A stretch of 17,937 bases of DNA, taken from contig NC_091571.1 of the NCBI RefSeq assembly GCF_042767895.1, positions 30,179,018-30,196,954 of the forward strand, written 5' to 3'. The notes beneath the pieces were generated by a model that was not told the DNA's origin, made no database searches, and saw nothing but the letters and a program-made list of their open reading frames with translations. Origin of the DNA: Penaeus vannamei. Lineage: Eukaryota > Arthropoda > Malacostraca > Decapoda > Penaeidae. Each line of letters opens with the position of its first letter. The first letter of the stretch is position 1. A program made the position numbers and the translations under genes. Below, in pieces: positions 8,588 through 17,937 of this stretch.

Positions 8588-10060
8588 TTTTTATTGGTAC
8601 TAGTATTCTTGATAACATATCAATAACCATAATGTTAATAATGATGATTAGAAAAATAATATCCTGGAAAGGGGAAATCTGGAAAAGTCAAGTACACCTA
8701 TTGATTGGCTCTTTGGTGGCTGACTACTAGTGGAGCCATACATGTGTTATCACCATTCACAAAGCAAAACTACAGTGGACATTACATGTTCCCAGCATCA
8801 ATGGGTTAACTCTATTTAAACAAAATAATGGTAAGGATTATTATTTTTTATTTACATGGAGTTTATACCAGGAAATCCAAGTCATGTTTTTTATTTTCTT
8901 TTTTATGAAGTACATAAGTTTAACCTGCTGCATACCTAATATGGCAGGCCATAAGACATGATTTAAATACACCAGACTTTTCTTTATGGTATTTTGATTG
9001 AGAAATTATTTTTGCTGATTTTTTATTGTCTATTAATAAGAAAGTACCAGGTTTTATATAACATTCAAGTCTTACCAAGCATTGAAGTTGAATAATAAAT
9101 TGCTATTTCATGTATGGTTTCTTCTGAGTATTGATGATAATGTAATTGTGTCCAAAGCTTCATGATTACTGTAAATACAACCAGGTCTAAGGAGAACATG
9201 GAAGCTAAGAAAGTAGAATATATTTCATTATTTGCTGAGAGGGAAAGGAACATCCTTAAATTTTTGAAGGGTAACCAAGGAGTTGAAAGGGTTTTAAACT
9301 GTGTTATTTACTAGTTGTTAATTTAGTTTCATTCTGGAACTTCTGTGGCAAGCTAGTGGAGATGATTAGCTGAAATATTACCTTTCATTGCATTTTTATT
9401 TAATATTCATTGAGTTTCCAGGTTTTCTTGTCCTCGTTCATTGGCTTTGGACACATAGTTTCCATTCGAACTTAAAAGGGTACATTGATTTTAGATAGGT
9501 TTCATTTCATCTTTGATCATACAGTATCTATATTGAAAATTTCTTCTAGAAATTATCAGCATTTGGTATCTTATACCATTTATTTTTTGTCTTTAAATTT
9601 GTATTTTCATATTTTCTATGCTAATTATACTAATTGTTTTGTTAAATGAGAGATCTGTTGTAAAAACTAAATAGGGCATCATTACTTCAAAATGTTTCTA
9701 AAGTATCTGTCAAAATTCTGTTTGATTGTTGGCTCCCCATTTATAGTTTAGTTTGAGAACATCTTTACTGTCTCTTACATATAGTAGTAATTCTTTTTCA
9801 TCATAAATAATACATCAAGACAGTCTGTCATATATTGCCTTGGTTGTCACTGTTGTTGATATATGAATGGGTACCCTAGTTCAGTGGTTCTTTGGTGTAT
9901 TAGTTTGTTAATATCTAGAAGATGTAAGAATATGATATGTATGTAATAGTAGAGGTAGTACATTATTAGTTCTTATTTTCTGTTTCATGGTTATATTGAC
10001 CATATATTTTGATTTGGATTTGGAGAGTGTGAAGCTTATATTTACATTGTTTTCTTGCAG

Positions 10061-10300
10061 AATATTCTTGGTGGTTCTCTCCAAAATCTTATCCCTGGAT
10101 CGGAACGACTCGTCAAGGCCAAGTCTGATGGATCCTTGGCATCCTCGGCCACTGCAGCCACAAATGATACTTCCTTCAATCGCATGAAGAGCCGCAGCCT
10201 TGAACCACTAACTGGGCTGGCCATGTGGAGCTCTGAGGCTCAGATCATCGAGTTAATGAAGGGCGACAGGGGATTGGGCTTCTCTATCTTGGATTATCAG
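10061..10300 (+). CDS. Patj/MPDZ-like exon 4: inter-PDZ linker and start of the second PDZ
   Basis: 80 codons, phase 0, residues 257-336 of the joined product. The first 54 residues are a Ser/Ala/Thr-rich linker with a basic patch, RMKSRSLEPL, that could be a phosphorylation site for a basophilic kinase (inference). Then LAMWSSEAQIIELMKGDRG leads into the second PDZ, with the carboxylate loop GLGF at residues 327-330 and SILDYQ at the exon end. LAMW, the IELEKG-like strand and GLGFSILDYQDP are diagnostic of MPDZ/PATJ PDZ5. The acceptor TTTTCTTGCAG is strong. The donor CAG/GTAGGC overlaps the palindrome TAGGCCTA. Confidence 0.93.
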
Positions 10301-10541
10301 GTAGGCCTATTTTTTGTAAGTCCTTGATTTAGTGTTAATTGTTGAGAATATAACAAAATAGTTTTGTGTTACAATTTTTGGATTATTGTGGAAAGATATC
10401 TGATAAGAAAATAGATAAGTAAAATATACAAATGAAGAGGTAAATTGAGAATGCATAGGTGAAGGCAGAAGTCGATTTTTTTACCCATTTGATATTGTTT
10501 CTCTTCACAAGGTATAATTGTATGGTTCCTCTCTCTTTCAG
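10301..10541 (+). other. Short intron (241 bp, phase 0)
   Basis: Donor GTAGGC at 10301 and acceptor CCTCTCTCTTTCAG at 10541. Removing it joins SILDYQ to DPLNPQETVIVIRS, which is the uninterrupted PDZ5 sequence of MPDZ-family proteins (human MPDZ has LDYQDPIDP). This confirms both sites. The interior is AT-rich and otherwise featureless. Confidence 0.92.
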
Positions 10542-10898
10542 GATCCACTAAACCCACAAGAAACAGTGATAGTGATTCGCTCACTTGTTCCCGGGGGAGT
10601 AGCAGAGAAAGATGGCCGTTTGATACCTGGTGACCGTCTCATTGCTGTCAATGGAACCAACCTAGAAAACGCAACTCTTGATCAAGCAGTAGCAGCCCTG
10701 AAGGGAGCACCAAAAGGCCCTGTTTCAATCGCTGTAGCCAAACCAATCAGCGTTCTGGAATCTACTGGTCAGGTGAGTAGTGCCACTGATCCTTCTCAGG
10801 GTAATGATGGCGAGAGTTATCAGACAGGGTTTGAAAGCCCTGGGATGCTGGGGGTGTCTCCTGGAGGTTCTGCACTGGTTAAATCGGAGAGCTTTTAA
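10542..10898 (+). CDS. Patj/MPDZ-like exon 5, probable last coding exon: end of the second PDZ, C-terminal tail, stop
   Basis: 118 codons plus TAA (10896-10898). DPLNPQETVIVIRSLVPGG leads to AEKDGRLIPGDRL, AVNGTNLENATLDQAV and KGPVSIAVAKP, completing the second PDZ (about residues 316-404). The phrase IIIRSLVPGG.AEKDGRL.PGDRL is near-identical in MPDZ. The first residue of helix alpha-B is Leu (residue 382), not His, as also in vertebrate MPDZ, so this is not a typical class I pocket. A 50-residue acidic, Ser/Gly-rich tail follows and ends KSESF. Composition drops to AT-rich exactly after the stop, which supports the tail being coding. A CAG/GTGAGT donor-like site at 10772/10773 could remove the tail by splicing. 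Stopping soon after this PDZ fits the four-PDZ architecture of Drosophila Patj. Vertebrate PATJ and MPDZ continue with more PDZ domains. Confidence 0.85.
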   Translation, partial: DPLNPQETVIVIRSLVPGGVAEKDGRLIPGDRLIAVNGTNLENATLDQAVAALKGAPKGPVSIAVAKPISVLESTGQVSSATDPSQGNDGESYQTGFESPGMLGVSPGGSALVKSESF

Positions 10899-11194
10899 GC
10901 CTGATTACTACTGTGTTGTTGTTTCTATTAGTCCTTATCTGATAGTATTTTGTTGCTGCCAACATGCAGTTCGCTTACTATAATTTTTTTTCCGGAGAAT
11001 GTTAACATGGTATCTTGATAATTTTTCTAATGAGGAGTGGAAGAAGTGGTCTAATATTTTCATTTAAATTGTTTTAAATTATTTCAAAAGATTTTGACAG
11101 GATGGTGACCACCATGGGAACAAACTTGGAATGTAGAAAGGTTTATGATTTAAAGCTGAGTGAAGCAACAAATAAGAAAAAGAATATTGATTGT

Positions 11195-11215
11195 TATATA
11201 TATATATATATATAT
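11195..11215. repeat. (TA)10 microsatellite
   Basis: A perfect TA run followed by TGCACC, in the putative 3' UTR. It has no associated gene. Confidence 0.85.
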
Positions 11216-11927
11216 GCACCTTTTGAAAGGTATGCAACAAATATTAAGATTGAAAATTAGCATTCTTTCGTCAATAAGTTATCATGTTAGACATGGATAT
11301 TAAATAATTGCTTTTTTTCTCTTAAAACATATGTAATATAGATTGTTCTTTGATAGTAATCTCTTAGTTAATATCAGTTTTTAGATTTTCTATGATTTAG
11401 AATCCTTAAGAATATGGGTTTACAAGAAAGCAGACATCAGTAAATGTGTCACTTCATTTAGTCTCCTCACTTTTTGTATGGATTTTATAAACATTAAGAT
11501 CTGTAGATGGTTGTAACTTTAAAGAAAATCTTCTGAAACTGCATACAAGATATGTAGTACATAATATATTATGCATGATATGAGCATCCGAGCATTTACG
11601 CAATTTAGATAATGACTTCCCACAACTATGAATTGATTCGAGAAGTGGGATTATTTTTCAATTGCTTTAAACTAAAACCTGCATCTTTTAAATTTTAAAC
11701 CTTCAAGGGATTGATAGAAGATTGAAAACAAAATGTTAGATATGATAGAAAGTATTTGAAGTAAATAGGCAATTTTAAGTAAATTATCAAAGAAAAAAAA
11801 GGAATTTTGTGAAAAATAAAATTCCCACGCTTCATTTTTAAATGAAAATTTTGACGAGACTGCAGTGCAGTTGACCAATTATTTATGTACTTTTTAGTTA
11901 TTCAGCATTAAAGAGATAATCCAGAGA

Positions 11928-11933
11928 AATAAA
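11928..11933 (+). terminator. Candidate proximal poly(A) signal AATAAA
   Basis: AATAAA about 1.03 kb after the stop, followed within 40 bases by GT- and T-rich sequence (GTGAATGTTTTATGTAGTC) that could act as a downstream element. A second AATAAA lies just upstream at 11815-11820. Such hexamers arise often by chance in AT-rich DNA. Confidence 0.3.
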
Positions 11934-14356
11934 TGTATATTCATAATTGCAAGTGAATGTTTTATGTAGTCTTTAATACAAAACTACTGTTCTGATATTT
12001 TTATGTATCAGCAGTTTTTAGCCAGGTGCTATGATTAAATTGTAACTAATTTTCTTTTAAAACCATATTCCAAAATGTTGTGTATGAATTGGAATGAGCT
12101 TTAGTGGTAGCACAAGTCATGTGCAGCTTCCAGGAAAGTGAAGTCTAATGAACCTCATCACAAGGGATCAAATTTCATGAAGACCTTATTTGGTTGCACT
12201 TGTATATATTGCACTTTGAGGACCATTGACTGGTGAACCAAGCATGGTATTGTAATTTCTTTTTTTAATGACTGAGGGATGCTGTTGCCCCAGTATAGCC
12301 AATAATTTTTAGTTCATTTGCTTTTTCTAGTATCCTGCCTTCTCTAACCAACTGCATGTGAGGTTATTAACAATCAAAGTATGCTGATGCAGATAAGGTT
12401 AACTTTACTGTTGTTGTTATGAAATGAAAGCTTATTTACATGCTGATTGATTGTTGATATCCATCACAAAATGGAATGGTTAACATGGAATGTTTACATT
12501 ATCATACCTTTTATTTGAAAATGAAGTATGAATTGTTTCTCATTCTGATTATGATAATAACTAATTTAATTACCATAAGACATAATATTACAAATTGGTT
12601 ATGACCATATTGTATTTATAATCAAAATATGTTTCCCCATATATTGTAAGTAGCCTGTTTATGAAAGAATCTCTATTGATTATATAAAGAATATTTTGAT
12701 ACTGTATTGTGCATGATTTGAAGAAGGTAAGTTTATCCCAATTTTAGCAATTCTGTTACCTTCCACCATTGAGTCTTGTCTTGTGTGAATGAAGGGTTAA
12801 CTTGTGTGAATCTCCATGTCTGTTATAAGGTAAAATTGATTGACTTTGTTGGTGATGTCATTGTAATGTCTTTTCTTGACTGTGTCTGTGAAAGGGTTTT
12901 CTTGAGTCATGTGAGGAATATGATTTTCCCCCCTAAGATTTGATTCTTGAGAAATGCTGGATTTATAACTTCTTAGTCTTGACATTATCTGGAAGCTTAA
13001 TATTTTGCTCTGTACGAAATCTGTTGCTTGACTGATTATACTGTTGAATAATAAATTTGTAAAATATTTTATCTTCCATCACTTATACTTCCTGAACCAG
13101 TTATCAGCAGTGATAGGGTATTGTCATAATTTATTTTAAGTCTGTTTGACACAGCTATTTTATGACATTTGAATCCAAGATAACTGTATAGAAGGTTTGA
13201 AGAATTGATATGGATAATTCAGTCTGGAACATGAAATTGACTGTAATTAAAGCTCATCTCACTGCAGTTACTAAACAGAATAAGAAAGTTAATTGTTGTA
13301 ACTTTTAAAATTGTAATAACTGAAAACAAATAAATTATAAAAGCACTCAGAGAGAAGGGAAATAAAAGAAAATGTGATGTTATAAAGTTTGGATAGTATG
13401 CTTTATTTTTAAAATCCTGAGTAAAGGATGAACTTCAGATCATTCTTCCCAGAACATAACCATACCCAGCATAGAATGCATCATATTGCATGTTTCCAAT
13501 ACTTCTGTAGTAGTGAGACTTCCTTCTTGATCCCCTCTTGAGTCCATGATTCTGCAGTCTGCACGTGCCCTTCTTAGATAATTGCTTGTTGGACTGAAGT
13601 GCTTGAAACAAAACAAACAGCCTGACCCAAGTAGGAAGGCTTGCATTGTACTGATATTGTGAAACTGATATGAAGTGAAATATTTTTATGATGTATGAAA
13701 ACTGAGTGTGAGCACTTATAGATTGTGCAGTAAACAGGAATCAGATTCTTTATATCCACAAAACAAAGTGTTGGGACGACAATGATAAGTTGTTATTTGC
13801 TCATTATTATCTGCTCTATTGTTTATGTTGAAGCATTTGGTGACTGTGAAATCTATGTGGCAAGCGAACACAATCTGAAAGACATGGTACTTGAAAAAAA
13901 TACAAGCTTATGTATGAAATGATCCATGTTATGCAATGTCCTGTTTGTTACATCATCACTTATATGAAAATCACATCAACGTCGTTTTCTGATGAGCTCA
14001 TGAAGAATTTCAGGAATTATCACTTGGAATACTTTGTAAAATTCATCTATATTATAGGAACCCAATGCTTCAAAACCGTTGTGGCATTGCAAGGAGGGAG
14101 AATGTTTCACTTGTCTCGCTTGGTTTATCATGTGTAGTAGCTTACCGAATTATCCTTGAGTCACTGTATGAACCTCAAATCTTGGTTGTTTGTAATTTCT
14201 GTTGTTGTTTGTAACTATGACGTTTGTTGAAAGAGTTGCCTGGGTGTTATAAATATATTTTAATTTGTAGATTATTATTGGTATCTTTTTACTGTATATG
14301 GCGGTTTGATTTATATCTTATGTGCAGATTTTCTTCTTTCATGGATAAGATACTTG

Positions 14357-14362
14357 AATAAA
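14357..14362 (+). terminator. Candidate distal poly(A) signal AATAAA
   Basis: AATAAA followed by AAGTGAAG and TT/GT-rich sequence (CAGTTTGGTCATATTTATT). It lies close to where CpG content begins to recover, as expected near the end of a methylated transcription unit. It is supported by position and motif only. Confidence 0.35.
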
Positions 14363-17434
<3,072 letters not shown>

Positions 17435-17471
<37 letters not shown>

Positions 17472-17487
17472 GGAGAGAGAGGGAGAG

Positions 17488-17580
<93 letters not shown>
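17435..17580 (+). repeat. Compound (GA)n-(GT)45 microsatellite
   Basis: GA units with regular GGGA interruptions (17435-17490) pass directly into 45 perfect GT units (17491-17580). The alternating Cys/Val and Arg/Glu frames are artefacts. (GT)n is a purine-pyrimidine alternation able to adopt Z-DNA. Confidence 0.97.
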
Positions 17581-17581
<1 letters not shown>

Positions 17582-17937
17582 GCTTGCTTAGTGAAAGCAA
17601 CGTGATCCCAGGGTCAAAAATCCGAGAGAGAAAAAAGGGGCGGCCGATCTGCTACTGGGAAGTTAGCGCCGTGGAGGAATCTCCTAAACTAATCTTAACT
17701 TCGAAGAGGAAAATGAAGTGGAGCGCCTCGGAGTCTTACGGAGAATTATGAGCTTACCAGGTCACCTCCGAGGGATAAAATAATAAACAGATTAATATAT
17801 AATTAATTAATGCGCGAGTGGTTTTACATAATTGGGTCGTTTTGCACGGGTGATTTTTTGATAGGTCGTTTTGTTGTGTTTTCCTTTTTTTGTGTTCATA
17901 GTTTTCCTTTCTCTTTTGCCCTTCCCTTTTTGTGTTC
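17581..17937. other. Right end, no gene seen
   Basis: Mixed DNA with a purine-rich part (17620-17640, 17700-17745), an AT-rich run (about 17778-17811) and a T/C-rich end. The frame reaching 17751 starts inside the GT repeat and shows no recognisable domain. Confidence 0.45.

Larger units (their letters stand above)
6476..10060 (+). other. Large intron (3,585 bp, phase 0), almost free of CpG
   Basis: Runs from GTAAGC at 6476 to TTGTTTTCTTGCAG at 10060. No CpG occurs between 6457 and 7533, and I count only about ten in the remaining 2.5 kb. Composition is AT-rich, with abundant TG and CA. It contains a short (AT)7 run at 8574-8587 and an inverted repeat at 7815-7831. Open frames are short, with no recognisable domain. 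No nested gene, tRNA or transposon ORF was seen. Confidence 0.85.
10899..14362 (+). other. Probable long 3' UTR or, alternatively, further intron
   Basis: About 3.46 kb, AT-rich and CpG-poor until about 13.5 kb, without any recognisable exon. It holds a (TA)10 run (11195-11215), AATAAA signals at 11815, 11928, 13050 and 14357, and a Pumilio-like TGTATATA at 12201-12208. If the donor at 10773 is used, this stretch would instead be intron. Reading it as 3' UTR is simplest, because the upstream frame ends in a stop and the polarity-gene homology is complete for an arthropod Patj. Confidence 0.5.

Noticed and set aside
6821..11928. Shared 14-mer GATAATCCAGAGAA at 6821-6834 and 11915-11928
   Set aside because: One shared 14-mer in 18 kb is about what chance gives, and the flanks do not extend the match convincingly.
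12780..12811. Direct repeat CTTGTGTGAAT
   Set aside because: Only two short copies; no array or associated feature.

Overview
This is eukaryotic, AT-rich animal DNA. It holds spliced coding exons with GT..AG introns, long perfect dinucleotide and trinucleotide microsatellites, and kilobase-scale pyrimidine tracts. The one recognisable gene encodes a Patj/MPDZ (MUPP1) type multi-PDZ scaffold of the Crumbs apical polarity complex. Dense, long (TC)n, (GT)n and (TCC)n repeats and a compact arthropod-like gene end suggest an arthropod, perhaps a decapod crustacean such as a penaeid shrimp. That placement is inference, not proof.

Layout. Positions 1-3502 hold no recognisable coding exon. They contain a GATA/GATG-type satellite (1-139), two pyrimidine tracts (599-811 and 2394-2692), a perfect hairpin (1490-1514) and a CpG-rich, TATA-containing stretch (about 1868-2120) that could be a promoter. 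Five plus-strand exons follow: 3503-3928, 5543-5716, 6308-6475, 10061-10300 and 10542-10898. All four introns are phase 0. Joined, they read as one 454-residue open frame ending in TAA: a Ser/Thr/Pro-rich linker, a first PDZ domain (about 139-232), a second linker, a second PDZ domain (about 316-404) and a 50-residue tail. The two domains match PATJ/MPDZ PDZ4 and PDZ5, and probably Drosophila Patj PDZ3 and PDZ4. The L27 domain and first PDZ domains would lie upstream of this window. From the stop to roughly 14.36 kb lies non-coding AT-rich DNA with several AATAAA signals, most simply a long 3' UTR. Positions 14.4-17.9 kb are CpG-rich intergenic DNA with a (TC)53 array, a compound (GA)n(GT)45 array and a possible tRNA-derived repeat.

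The most informative signal beyond the gene is a sharp change in CpG content. The gene body from about 5.7 to 13.5 kb has almost none, including 1,077 bp with no CpG at all (6457-7533). Both flanks are CpG-rich. This looks like the footprint of germline gene-body methylation and outlines the transcribed unit. Second in interest is a strong splice donor inside the last exon, exactly where the second PDZ domain ends. It could switch the protein between a short four-PDZ form and a longer form. I found no CRISPR array, complete transposon, rRNA, convincing tRNA or viral gene. The window looks like one conserved polarity gene in a repeat-rich genome, not a new multi-gene system.
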